Shown here in pieces: positions 1-8,701 of a stretch of DNA of 33,613 nt. Under the pieces are notes generated by a model. The model saw only the letters and a list, made by a program, of their open reading frames with translations, had not been told where the DNA came from and did not search any database. The number at the start of each line of letters is the position of its first letter. Position 1 is the stretch's first letter. The position numbers and the translations under genes are program-made. Source of the stretch: an uncultured beta proteobacterium (lineage in GTDB: Bacteria > Pseudomonadota > Gammaproteobacteria > Burkholderiales > Burkholderiaceae_B); NCBI GenBank assembly GCA_903929925.1, contig CAIYWO010000081.1:1-33613 (forward strand). The letters are read 5' to 3'.

Positions 1-693
1 CAACCGCGCGGCCTATATGTCGGTGTCGTGACCATAGCAAGTACAGCGGCTATTGCGCAGGCACCTACAACGGATCGAGACGACCTGTATCGAACTATCG
101 AGAGCCTACCCTTACAAGCTGGCTCCGCCGTGGGTAGCGGCATTCTGATTGCCCTGAGTGAACTTATTCCTGGTAGCGGCCTCGACGTACAAAAAATACT
201 GACGGATTCAAATCGCTCCTCTGGGCCGACTGACTCCGGTCAGCCGCTTGACCTCACTCCACGCCCAAAGGCAGCCTTAAGGGTTGCGCCCGGCTCAAAC
301 AAATCAGCCGCGCTTGTGTTGATCTCAGACGGACAGAGTAATTTTGGTCCAGACCCTTTGAAGATGGCTCAACTCGCTGCCGATTTTGGGGTACGCATAC
401 ACACCATAGGAATGGGAACACCGGAGGGTGTTGTGTTGAAAGCTCAAGGCGTTTCAATGCGCGTCAAACTTGATGAGGCCTTACTTAAAAATATTTCGGA
501 ACTTACTTTAGGTAATTACTATCGCGCAACAAACGACACAGATCTAACAAATATTTATCAGTCCCTCGCCAAATCGATACGCCTTGAACGACATCAAGTT
601 ACCGAGGTGTCCGCTATTTTTCTGGCACTAAGCGTACTCTTTCTACTCACTGCCGCACTGATGTCGATCGACTATCGCGGCCGAATAATCTAG
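1..693 (+). CDS. VWA-domain protein (BatA-like), C-terminal part, truncated by window start
   Basis: Frame is open to base 1 (QPRGLYVGVVTIASTAAIAQAPTTDRDDL...). Contains 'SAVGSGILIAL...' and 'ALVLISDGQSNFGPDP...GVRIHTIGMGT', typical of VWA/BatA, plus a C-terminal TM segment. The listed start at 28 is a GTG inside the open frame. Confidence 0.75.
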   Translation, partial: QPRGLYVGVVTIASTAAIAQAPTTDRDDLYRTIESLPLQAGSAVGSGILIALSELIPGSGLDVQKILTDSNRSSGPTDSGQPLDLTPRPKAALRVAPGSNKSAALVLISDGQSNFGPDPLKMAQLAADFGVRIHTIGMGTPEGVVLKAQGVSMRVKLDEALLKNISELTLGNYYRATNDTDLTNIYQSLAKSIRLERHQVTEVSAIFLALSVLFLLTAALMSIDYRGRII

Positions 694-720
694 TTAGCTC
701 TCCCACACGACAGTGGAACG

Positions 721-1470
721 CTAACGAACTATTTGACGTCTGAGAGACTCCGATCGCCTCGAGGCAATTGAAGCCATCGAAACTGCATCGCTTCGCAGAG
801 TATCCAAGTGCTTCGACATACAAGTCGCTGCAAGTTCTTGGTTCATATCCAATATCCCGTGCAACACCATTGCGTGCTCTTGAATCGAAATTGCCATGAG
901 ACCGGCATGAAATGTCACCTCTTTCCGATACGCTTCCAAGCGATTGCGTAGCCCTACAGTTTGTTCTTGAAGGTGACGATTATGGCTCGCTCCATAAATG
1001 CACTCATGAAATTTTGCGTTCGCCACATAAAAAGCATCTGGGTCATCGCGCTCCGCTGCCTCGATACACTCTTGGTGTGCTTGCGTTAAAGCCTGTCGAT
1101 CTTGAGTATTATGCCGACGCGCAGCTAAACTTGAACACGCAGCCTCAAGAAATCCCATGACTTCAAACATCTCGATTACACGAGCGGTGTCAAGCTGAAT
1201 AACAAAAGCGCCTTTTCTCGGTTTAATTTCGATCGCACCTCGCGCGGCAAGTTGTCGCAACGCTTCTCGAACAGGCGTGCGAGACGCACCAAAACGGTGA
1301 CAAAGCCACTCCTCTTCTAGGTGCATGCCCGGTGGAAGTTTTCCGTTGCCAATCTCGAGTGAAAGCGTCTCGACAATAGAGATTGATAACGGCTGCTTAG
1401 ATCCAGCAGGCTCTCTCAAACCATCAGACTCAGGCATGTCGACCTCAAAGGCGGAAGTGGGTTTAAGCAT
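721..1470 (-). CDS. GntR-family transcriptional regulator, FCD subfamily
   Basis: N-terminal wHTH 'EEEWLCHRFGASRTPVREALRQLAARGAIEIKPRKGAFV', then an all-helical C-terminal domain typical of FCD. Confidence 0.9.
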   Translation of the reverse strand: MLKPTSAFEVDMPESDGLREPAGSKQPLSISIVETLSLEIGNGKLPPGMHLEEEWLCHRFGASRTPVREALRQLAARGAIEIKPRKGAFVIQLDTARVIEMFEVMGFLEAACSSLAARRHNTQDRQALTQAHQECIEAAERDDPDAFYVANAKFHECIYGASHNRHLQEQTVGLRNRLEAYRKEVTFHAGLMAISIQEHAMVLHGILDMNQELAATCMSKHLDTLRSDAVSMASIASRRSESLRRQIVR

Positions 1471-1489
1471 TATCGCTTCATTCCTTTAC

Positions 1490-1504
1490 GCACCGGTCCG
1501 GTGC
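1490..1504. promoter_or_regulatory. Perfect inverted repeat GCACCGG-T-CCGGTGC, candidate operator of the adjacent GntR regulator
   Basis: 15-bp palindrome lying 19 nt upstream of the GntR start codon in the GntR/ABC divergent intergenic region. Confidence 0.45.
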
Positions 1505-1680
1505 ATTTCTAAAAGTACCTCAAGAAAAACGGACCACTTGTGCTCCGGTAGTGTGCGCTATGCATTTTCATCACAATCAGCAATCAGAACACTGCCGCAA
1601 TATTTCTCTTGACGTATACATGATATTTGTTAGCGTAGTGGCGTACAACCCCTAGCTTTCCCTGTTCAAAAGGAATTCCC

Positions 1681-2769
1681 ATGTACCAGACACGTCGAAG
1701 CTTCATTAAATTAGCTAGCGCCAGCACCGCGATAGCGACTCTCGGTATCTCTGCACCCAGCATCGGTCAAAGTGCAAACAAGATTACTTTTAGCACCTCG
1801 TGGTTGCCCGAAGGACCCAACCTTTTTGCCTATGTCGCTCGAGATAAAGGTTTCTGGAAGAGCAATGGTCTTGATGTCACTGTCGCGCGGGGTTCGGGAT
1901 CAGGTCCAACCGCGCAAGCTGTCGGTGCGAATACCTTTATGTTCGGGATGGGCGCAACGCCAACGGTAATGATCCAGGCTGCGAAGGGACTCCCGATCAC
2001 CTCTATTGCACAACTAAATTACGATGCACTCATGGGGGTTGGCGTGTTGGCAAATTCGCCTATCAAAGCACCAAAAGATCTCGAAGGAAAAAAACTTGGG
2101 GCGAGCGTCGGATCTGGAGAGTATCCATTCTTGCCTCTGTATGCCAAAAAAGCAGGTTTTGATTTCAGCAAAGTAACGCTCGTTCAACTTGACTCAAAAG
2201 TTAGGGATAGATCGTTGATTGAAAAACTTGTCGATGGAGTTGCTGCCTTCGGATCAAGCACCATCCCATCACTTGCTTCAAATGGTGTAGATGTACGCTT
2301 TATGCTCTTCAAAGCAGCAGGACTTGAGTTTTATGGACAATCATTAATTACTCAAACTGCACGAATTAAAGCTGAACCAGCCATGTGCCAAGCTTTTGTA
2401 AATGGTGCAATGCAAGCGATCCAATTTGTCATGACCAATCCCGACGAGGCTTTGGCTATCTTTCTAAAGGCAAACGATGAAGTGGCGATGACCGCATCCG
2501 GAAAAAACTATGCACGAATTGGTCTTGGCTTAACCAACTTAACAAATATTGTGCCCGAAGTGACAGACAACGGACTGGGCTGGGCAGACCCTTCAAAAAT
2601 GAAAAGCCAGGCAGAGATCGTCCTTGAGTTTGCTGCTGGTCAAGGCGCGAAATTGCCGGAGATGAGCGCTTTATTTACAAATCAGTTTGCTGGAAAAATA
2701 AAACTTTCAGAGGCACAACTTGCTCAGGCTAAAAAAATGGTTGAGCCATTCCGTAAGTATGTTGCGTAG
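1681..2769 (+). CDS. ABC transporter substrate-binding protein (NMT1/SsuA-like), Tat-type signal
   Basis: Twin-arginine leader 'TRRSFIKLASAS'; SsuA/NMT1-like body 'STSWLPEGPNLFAYVARDKGFWKSNGLDVTVARGSGSG'; followed by ATPase and permease genes. Confidence 0.88.
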   Translation: MYQTRRSFIKLASASTAIATLGISAPSIGQSANKITFSTSWLPEGPNLFAYVARDKGFWKSNGLDVTVARGSGSGPTAQAVGANTFMFGMGATPTVMIQAAKGLPITSIAQLNYDALMGVGVLANSPIKAPKDLEGKKLGASVGSGEYPFLPLYAKKAGFDFSKVTLVQLDSKVRDRSLIEKLVDGVAAFGSSTIPSLASNGVDVRFMLFKAAGLEFYGQSLITQTARIKAEPAMCQAFVNGAMQAIQFVMTNPDEALAIFLKANDEVAMTASGKNYARIGLGLTNLTNIVPEVTDNGLGWADPSKMKSQAEIVLEFAAGQGAKLPEMSALFTNQFAGKIKLSEAQLAQAKKMVEPFRKYVA

Positions 2770-2817
2770 AGGTGTTGCGTTTAGAAGTGAGATATTTTGA
2801 AGCTGATGAGGACGGCC

Positions 2818-3582
2818 ATGCAATACATCTCTGCAACTGATGTAGGGAAAACCTACCTAACCCCCAGTGGCCCCGTCCCGGCGGTCGCTGGGGCGACTTT
2901 TAGCGCATCAGAAGGTGAATTTATCTCACTTCTTGGGCCGAGCGGTTGTGGGAAAAGTACTTTACTTATGATGCTTGCCGGTCTGGAAAAACCCACAAGC
3001 GGCAGCTTTCATTTGGCGGGGCGTGCTGTGGATGGCCCTAGGAGGGAGACTGGAATTATTTTTCAGGACGCAACGTTACTTCCATGGAAGTCGGTCTTGG
3101 AAAATGTCATGTTCCCCATCCAGATATTGAAACTATCAGAGAAGGACTTCATTGATCGAGCGAATGAACTACTCAACCGGGTAGGACTATCCAATTTTTC
3201 CGCAAAAAGACCTCATGAATTATCTGGCGGAATGCGACAGCGAGTCGCAATCTGCCGCGCACTGATTCATGATCCCAACATTCTCTTAATGGATGAACCC
3301 TTTAGTGCTCTAGATGCAATCACGCGCGATCAAATGAATATCGTCTTGTCAGAACTACTGGAGCGCTATCGCAAGACCGTAATATTTGTCACGCATAGCA
3401 TCCGTGAAGCGGTCTACTTGTCTGATCGAGTTCTCGTAATGGGTGGCAAGCCGTCCTCAATCATTTCAGACTTAACAATTCCGTTCAAGCGTCCCCGCCA
3501 ATTTGACATTGAAGAAACTGCCGAATTTGGAGCTTTATGCCGCGAACTACGGCTAACGATAGAGCGCGCGCATCATGGATAA
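2818..3582 (+). CDS. ABC transporter ATP-binding protein (SsuB/TauB-like)
   Basis: Walker A 'GPSGCGKST', signature 'LSGGMRQRVAICRAL', Walker B 'ILLMDEPFSALD'. ORF opens at 2797; an internal ATG at 2818 (MQYISATDVGKTY) is the more plausible start. Confidence 0.93.
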   Translation: MQYISATDVGKTYLTPSGPVPAVAGATFSASEGEFISLLGPSGCGKSTLLMMLAGLEKPTSGSFHLAGRAVDGPRRETGIIFQDATLLPWKSVLENVMFPIQILKLSEKDFIDRANELLNRVGLSNFSAKRPHELSGGMRQRVAICRALIHDPNILLMDEPFSALDAITRDQMNIVLSELLERYRKTVIFVTHSIREAVYLSDRVLVMGGKPSSIISDLTIPFKRPRQFDIEETAEFGALCRELRLTIERAHHG

Positions 3583-4429
3583 ATATAAAAATAAGATGGG
3601 AGTAGGAACTGAAACGGGAGCAATCGTAGGCGGTGATCATAAGTCTGAGGCTTTCTCGCGAACAAGTTTGACAGCCAGTGCCAGAAATATTTTTTTACCG
3701 TTGCTGCTTGCTATTGGCGTACTAGGGTGCTGGGAGTTGGCAGTACGAATTAGCAATATTCCGCAGGTCATACTCCCCGCTCCAACTGCAATTCTCGAAA
3801 TCATCTTTGCACAGCACGAAATTTTACTTCGACATGCGATTCCGACTGTGCTGGAGGCTGCGGCAGGCTTTCTTATTGCATGCACACTCGGTATCGCACT
3901 TGCGGTTTGGCTAAGCTACTCTCGCCTAGCGCGAGAGGCGCTTTATCCGAATCTTGTATTTTTTCAATTAATACCGAAAATTGCTCTTGCGCCGCTATTC
4001 ATCATTTGGCTCGGAATCGGCACAGAGTCGCGTTTGGCATTTTCTGTATTCATTAGTTTTTTCCCGATCGTGATTGCTACGACAGCAGGTTTTTCCAATG
4101 TAGATCGCAACATGATCAAGTTGTGTAAGTCACTCACCGCGACCGAGTGGCAAACGTTTAAAAGCGTTAAATTCCCAAGCGCTCTCCCTTACATCTTTAG
4201 CGGCATGAAAGTTGCAATGACACTTGCCATTATCGGTGTCATCATTGGTGAATTTATCACCGCACAACGCGGACTAGGCTATCTCATTGTATTTGCAACT
4301 GCACGAGCGGAAACTGGTGTTGCCATGGCTGCGATCGTGATTCTTTGCGGCGGTGGTCTTTTACTTTATGGCGTTGTAGCACTCGCTGAAAACCTCGCGA
4401 ATCGTCGTTACGGCGTTCCGCGCGGCTAA
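3575..4429 (+). CDS. ABC transporter permease (SsuC-like)
   Basis: Multiple TM segments, 'VILPAPTAILEIIFAQHEILLRHAIPTVLEAAAGF', and a permease loop 'VKFPSALPYIFSGMKVAMTLAIIGVIIGEF'. Overlaps the ATPase gene by 8 bp. Confidence 0.93.
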   Translation: MDKYKNKMGVGTETGAIVGGDHKSEAFSRTSLTASARNIFLPLLLAIGVLGCWELAVRISNIPQVILPAPTAILEIIFAQHEILLRHAIPTVLEAAAGFLIACTLGIALAVWLSYSRLAREALYPNLVFFQLIPKIALAPLFIIWLGIGTESRLAFSVFISFFPIVIATTAGFSNVDRNMIKLCKSLTATEWQTFKSVKFPSALPYIFSGMKVAMTLAIIGVIIGEFITAQRGLGYLIVFATARAETGVAMAAIVILCGGGLLLYGVVALAENLANRRYGVPRG

Positions 4430-4479
4430 TAGTTTCAAATCGAATTAATTTAAATCAAAGACACAATCGAGACAATTAT

Positions 4480-5286
4480 ATGGACCTTCATCTCAGAGGT
4501 AAGTCAGTTCTCATTACAGGCGCATCAAAAGGCATAGGGCTTGCAACTGCCGAGTCCTTTGCTGCTGAAGGCTGTACGCTACATTTGACTGCGCGCTCAG
4601 CGGATGCGTTGGAAACGGCCAAGATAAATCTAAGTCAAAAATACAGCGTGACGGTTCACACCCATCCCTTAGATTTATCAAAGTCTGAGAATATTATTGC
4701 CTTAGCTAACAAGGCTCCTAACGTCGATATCGTCATCAATAATGCTGGCGAAGTTCCATCTGGACCAATTGAGTCACTATCCGAAGACGATTGGCGCCGT
4801 GGTTATGACTTAAAGCTTTTTGGCTACATATTTCTCACCCGTGAAATGTACGCTCGAATGAAGGCTCGGCGTTCAGGCGTCATCATCAATGACATTGGGA
4901 ACTCTGGCGAAAACTGGGACGCGAACTACATTGCCGGGAGCACAGGAAATGCTGCGCTCATGGCATTCACTAAAGCGCTCGGTGGACAGAGCCTAGATTA
5001 CGGAGTGCGTGTAGTAGGCGTGAATCCTGGGCCTGTTGAAACCGATCGAATGATAAAGATCAACAAAAGACGTGCCTTGGATCTGTGGGGCGATGAAACT
5101 CGCCACGTCGAGCTGCGTGCAAAATACCCCGGTGGACGTCCAGCGAGCTCGCAAGAGGTGGCTGATTTGATGGTCTTTTTAGCATCACCTCGTGCCGCCT
5201 ACATTACGGGAAGTATCGTAACCATTGATGGCGGTATCTCGGCTCGAGGGTCCATCATTAAGGAAAGCGCATTTGGTTCTCCTTGA
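4480..5286 (+). CDS. SDR-family oxidoreductase, atypical (no YxxxK at the expected position)
   Basis: Rossmann 'VLITGASKGIG', 'VINNAGEVPSG', C-terminal 'VADLMVFLASPRAAYITGSIVTIDGG'. Active-site region reads 'YIAGSTGNAALMAFTKALG'. Confidence 0.88.
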   Translation: MDLHLRGKSVLITGASKGIGLATAESFAAEGCTLHLTARSADALETAKINLSQKYSVTVHTHPLDLSKSENIIALANKAPNVDIVINNAGEVPSGPIESLSEDDWRRGYDLKLFGYIFLTREMYARMKARRSGVIINDIGNSGENWDANYIAGSTGNAALMAFTKALGGQSLDYGVRVVGVNPGPVETDRMIKINKRRALDLWGDETRHVELRAKYPGGRPASSQEVADLMVFLASPRAAYITGSIVTIDGGISARGSIIKESAFGSP

Positions 5287-5349
5287 GAGAAATTCCTTGT
5301 CAGATCCGTCGTCGTGCAACAAACAATCTTTAATTAAAGAGGCAAAAAT

Positions 5350-6231
5350 ATGAGCTGGGCTAGCACATCAGACAATATTCGTCTGTATTACGAAGAGGCA
5401 GGTTCTGGAACTCCTATCGTATTTGTTCATGAGTTTGGCGGCGATTGGCGGAGCTGGGAGCCTCAGATGCGAAGCTTTTCTCGCCGGCATCGCTGTATTA
5501 CATTCTCTGCGAGAGGTTTTAAACCCTCTGATATCCCTCAAGATGTAAAAGCATATTCTCAGAGACAAGCTGTTCATGACATTCTGTCTGTCATGGATGC
5601 AGCAAAAATCGAGCGTGCTCATATTGTTGGTCTATCAATGGGAGGCTTCGCCACCTTGCATTTCGGATTAGTCGCTCCACAACGCGCACTATCGCTCACT
5701 GTTGCCGGTGCAGGCTATGGTGCAGAGAAACACACAGAAGAGTATTTTCGTAATCTTTCGCGAGAAGTTGCCAATCAGTTTGCCACGCTAGGAAGCGAGA
5801 CGTTCGCTAAAACCTATTCACTCGGCGCGTCTAGAGTGCAATACCAGAACAAAGATCCAAGAGGCTGGCAAGAGTTTGCTATTCAACTCGGAGAGCACGA
5901 TAGTACCGGCTGTGCAAATACGATGCGTGGTGTTCAAGCAGAACGCCCCTCTATCTATGACCTAGAGGCAGAACTTAAAAAGATGACTGTGCCAACGTTA
6001 ATTATGGTCGGAGACGAAGATGATCACTGCCTTGCGCCGGGCATTTTCATGAAAAAAACAATCCCAACTAGCGGTTTGATCGTCATGCCTAAAACTGGTC
6101 ACACGTTAAATCTGGAAGAGCCGGAGCGCTTTAACCGTGATCTGAGTGAGTTTATAGACACTGTTGAAGCGGGTCGATGGTTGGCGAGAGATCCTCGTGC
6201 TATTGGCTCAGAAATTATGAAAACATCATAA
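5350..6231 (+). CDS. alpha/beta-fold hydrolase
   Basis: 'IVFVHEFGGDWRSWEPQM', nucleophile elbow 'GLSMGGFATLHFG', Asp 'VGDEDDHC', His 'KTGHTLNLEEPERFN'. Confidence 0.9.
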   Translation: MSWASTSDNIRLYYEEAGSGTPIVFVHEFGGDWRSWEPQMRSFSRRHRCITFSARGFKPSDIPQDVKAYSQRQAVHDILSVMDAAKIERAHIVGLSMGGFATLHFGLVAPQRALSLTVAGAGYGAEKHTEEYFRNLSREVANQFATLGSETFAKTYSLGASRVQYQNKDPRGWQEFAIQLGEHDSTGCANTMRGVQAERPSIYDLEAELKKMTVPTLIMVGDEDDHCLAPGIFMKKTIPTSGLIVMPKTGHTLNLEEPERFNRDLSEFIDTVEAGRWLARDPRAIGSEIMKTS

Positions 6232-6263
6232 TTTTGGATCTTTTGTTGCAACGTCTGGGTGAA

Positions 6264-6995
6264 CTACCACTTCTCAACGCCTGGACGTAAATCCAGTTCA
6301 AACGTCCAGGCATCGGGCGTCTGCTCGTGCAGCCACAAATACGCGCGGGCAATACTATCCGGATCAAGCAACCCTTGTGGGCCAAGCGCAGCAACGCGCT
6401 CAGGCTGAGTCGTACGCACGCGCTCTGAGTCAATCACACCATCCACCACCACATGTGCAATATGCAAGCCTTGTGGGCCAAACTCACGTGCCATGCTTTG
6501 GGCAAGTGCACGCAGAGCAGCTTTACCGCCTGCAAACGCGCTAAACCCCACGCCACCTCGCAGACTGGCAGTCGCCCCAGTAAATAACACCGTGCCACGC
6601 TTTCTCGGCAACATGCTTCGCGCGGCTTCTCGACCAACTAAGAAGCCCGCCATGGCGCACATTTCCCAGGTCTTGAAGTACTTCTCAGCCGTCATCTCTA
6701 AAAGCGGAAACCGCACATTTCCACCGACATTAAAAATCACGACGTCAATCGTGCCGACTTCAAGCTCGACTTTGTTAAACAGTTTAATGACCTGGTCTTC
6801 ACGGCGTGCATCAAGCACATAGGAGTGCGCAAGACCGCCGTCGTCCTCGATTTCGCTCACTAACCTGCTATTCGCATCAGGTGTACGACGGGTCACGCAA
6901 ACGATATAGCCTGCTTTGGCGAATCGACGGGCAAGCGCGGAACCTGTCCCGTCCCCTGCCCCTACAATCAAACAAACTTTTTGCGCAGTTGTCAT
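6264..6995 (-). CDS. SDR-family oxidoreductase with FxxxK in place of YxxxK
   Basis: 'VCLIVGAGDGTGSALARRFAKAG', 'VVIFNVGG', 'SAFAGGKAALRALAQSMAREFGPQG'. ORF opens at 7040; ATG at 6995 (MTTAQKV) is preferred. Confidence 0.87.
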   Translation of the reverse strand: MTTAQKVCLIVGAGDGTGSALARRFAKAGYIVCVTRRTPDANSRLVSEIEDDGGLAHSYVLDARREDQVIKLFNKVELEVGTIDVVIFNVGGNVRFPLLEMTAEKYFKTWEMCAMAGFLVGREAARSMLPRKRGTVLFTGATASLRGGVGFSAFAGGKAALRALAQSMAREFGPQGLHIAHVVVDGVIDSERVRTTQPERVAALGPQGLLDPDSIARAYLWLHEQTPDAWTFELDLRPGVEKW

Positions 6996-7014
6996 GCTGT
7001 GCGAATCCTTCAGG

Positions 7015-7623
7015 TTAAGCACGCGCTGTGGGACGGGCAACGACCGAGGTGTACCAACGGGTCAGCTCTTTGAGTTCGGGTGGGATCTTAGTGCCCGTCA
7101 CTTTCCCCACCAAAAACCCACATTGCGCCACGATGTCTGCAATGCTGTATTGATCTCCGGCGATAAACTCGCGACCCGCAAGCTCACGGTCGAGCCAAGC
7201 AAAAGAGTCATAGGCCCGATTACGAGCATGTTCACCGCAAAGAGGCTCTTGCGGAATCCGCCCTACCCAGTATTGCCCTGTATGTTGAAACGCTGTCACG
7301 ATGGGGGCTACGATTTCAAACTCCATACGTCGCATCCACATCTCGATCTGCGCTTTCTCAAGCGGTGTACTGCCAAATAAGGGGCGCTCGGGGTGCAGCG
7401 CCTCAAAGTAACGACAGATCGCGATCGATTCCGTCAGCAAGCTGCCGTCATCGAGTTCGAGCACTGGCGTTTTACCCAGCGAATTCAACTTCAGAAAGGC
7501 TGGAGATAGGTTTTCACGATTCAGTCCGTCAACTTGCTTCATTGGGACAGTAATACCCTTCTCAGCCAAAAAGATCCGCACGCGACGCGGATTCATTGCT
7601 GTGGTCATGTCATAGAGAATCAT
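7015..7623 (-). CDS. Glutathione S-transferase family protein
   Basis: Thioredoxin-like N-terminus 'PRRVRIFLAEKGI...NSLGKTPVLELDDGSLLTESIAICRYFEAL', all-helical C-terminus. Confidence 0.9.
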   Translation of the reverse strand: MILYDMTTAMNPRRVRIFLAEKGITVPMKQVDGLNRENLSPAFLKLNSLGKTPVLELDDGSLLTESIAICRYFEALHPERPLFGSTPLEKAQIEMWMRRMEFEIVAPIVTAFQHTGQYWVGRIPQEPLCGEHARNRAYDSFAWLDRELAGREFIAGDQYSIADIVAQCGFLVGKVTGTKIPPELKELTRWYTSVVARPTARA

Positions 7624-7642
7624 GTGCTGTCCCTTTACGATT

Positions 7643-7657
7643 TTAGTTATGAACTAA
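7643..7657. promoter_or_regulatory. Inverted repeat TTAGTT-ATG-AACTAA, candidate operator upstream of the GST gene
   Basis: 6-bp perfect arms, 3-nt spacer, 19 nt upstream of the GST start. A third TTAGTT copy lies at 7682-7687. Confidence 0.4.
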
Positions 7658-7704
7658 TACGCTGGACTGCGCTCTCAGCGCTTAGTTCCAAACACTCATT
7701 ATGC

Positions 7705-7750
7705 TTGAAACAAATGTCCACAAAGGACATGTTCAAAGAAATCGTTTTTT
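7705..7750 (+). terminator. Possible leader hairpin/attenuator upstream of the PhnD-like gene
   Basis: TTGAA..ATGTCC-acaaa-GGACAT.TTCAA imperfect stem (7705-7736), followed 8 nt later by T6 (7745-7750), about 42 nt before ATG 7793. Confidence 0.3.
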
Positions 7751-7792
7751 CGTGCTAAAACCTTGAGTTGCCGCCAAAAAACAGGAGGTCTT

Positions 7793-8665
7793 ATGACCCG
7801 CAATTTCTCGCTACGAGCACTAGCTATATGCGCTGCAACATTTCTTGCCTCAGCAATGACTACAAGTGCGCTTGCGCAGCAAGTCTTGCGTGTCACCACA
7901 ATACCCGAAGAGGCCGCAACAGAGCAGGTTCGTAAATTCGGCCCTTTAACAAAATACCTCGAACGCACCCAAGGCATGAAAGTTGAGTTCGTGCCAGTCA
8001 ATGACTATCCAGCCGCAGTCGAAGCTTTGGTTAATAAGCAGGTCGACCTAGTTTGGTTTGGTGGGTTTACACACGTTCAGGCACAAATTCGTTCCGGTGG
8101 AAAAATTATCCCGATCGCCCAGCGCGAAGAAGACACAAAGTTTCGCTCAGTATTTATTGCCCAGAAGAACTCCGGCATCACGAAGCTTGCTGATCTAAAG
8201 GGAAAGCAGTTCAGCTTTGGCTCTCAATCCAGTACGTCGGGTAGCTTGATGCCTCGGGCCTTTTTGCTTGAGGCAGGAATCGATCCAGAACGTGACTTCA
8301 AACGTGTCGCCTACTCCGGTGCACACGATGCGACAATCGCCTCAGTCGTCAGCGGTCGTGTCGATGGTGCTGCACTTGACATCACGGTATGGAATAAGTT
8401 TGTCGCCGAAAAGAAAGTCGACACAAGCAAAGTTGATGTGTTTTATACAACTCCACCCTACTTCAATTACAACTGGTCTGTTCATGCCGATATGCCTGCG
8501 GCCCAGCGCGAAAAGATCAAGGCTGCCTTATTGGCCTTAAGCATGGACAATGCAGAAGGCAAAGAAATTCTCACGTTGAACCGAGCCACTCGGTACATTG
8601 CGACCTCGCCTGAGAACTACAAAGGACTTGAGACTGCCGGACGCAGTGCAGGGCTGATCAAATAG
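7793..8665 (+). CDS. PhnD-like ABC substrate-binding protein (resembles 'putative selenate ABC transporter' binding proteins)
   Basis: Signal peptide ending 'SALAQQ'; 'RVTTIPEEAATEQVRKFGPLTKYLERTQGMKVEFVPVNDYPAAVEAL', 'FGSQSSTSGSLMPRAFLLEAGIDPERDFKRVAYSGAHDATIASV'. Start placed at ATG 7793 after 'caggagg'. Confidence 0.85.
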   Translation: MTRNFSLRALAICAATFLASAMTTSALAQQVLRVTTIPEEAATEQVRKFGPLTKYLERTQGMKVEFVPVNDYPAAVEALVNKQVDLVWFGGFTHVQAQIRSGGKIIPIAQREEDTKFRSVFIAQKNSGITKLADLKGKQFSFGSQSSTSGSLMPRAFLLEAGIDPERDFKRVAYSGAHDATIASVVSGRVDGAALDITVWNKFVAEKKVDTSKVDVFYTTPPYFNYNWSVHADMPAAQREKIKAALLALSMDNAEGKEILTLNRATRYIATSPENYKGLETAGRSAGLIK

Positions 8666-8701
8666 GACGCTGGACTTTCATAAAGCGTTTTTAGGTCACA
8701 G

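Noticed and set aside
1574-1587. Tandem CAATCAG-CAATCAG in the first intergenic region as a regulatory repeat or start of an array
   Set aside because: Only two 7-bp copies, no further periodicity. Mentioned as context but not called as a feature.
912-1612. Plus-strand ORFs at 912..1160 and 1325..1612 opposite the GntR gene
   Set aside because: Antisense to a clear FCD-GntR coding sequence, no family resemblance and no supporting start context.
6493-7553. Plus-strand ORFs of 62-154 aa across the minus-strand SDR and GST genes (e.g. 6916..7380)
   Set aside because: They lie antisense to well-recognised coding sequences, have low-complexity or Ser/Arg/Pro-rich translations with no recognisable motif, and look like shadow ORFs.
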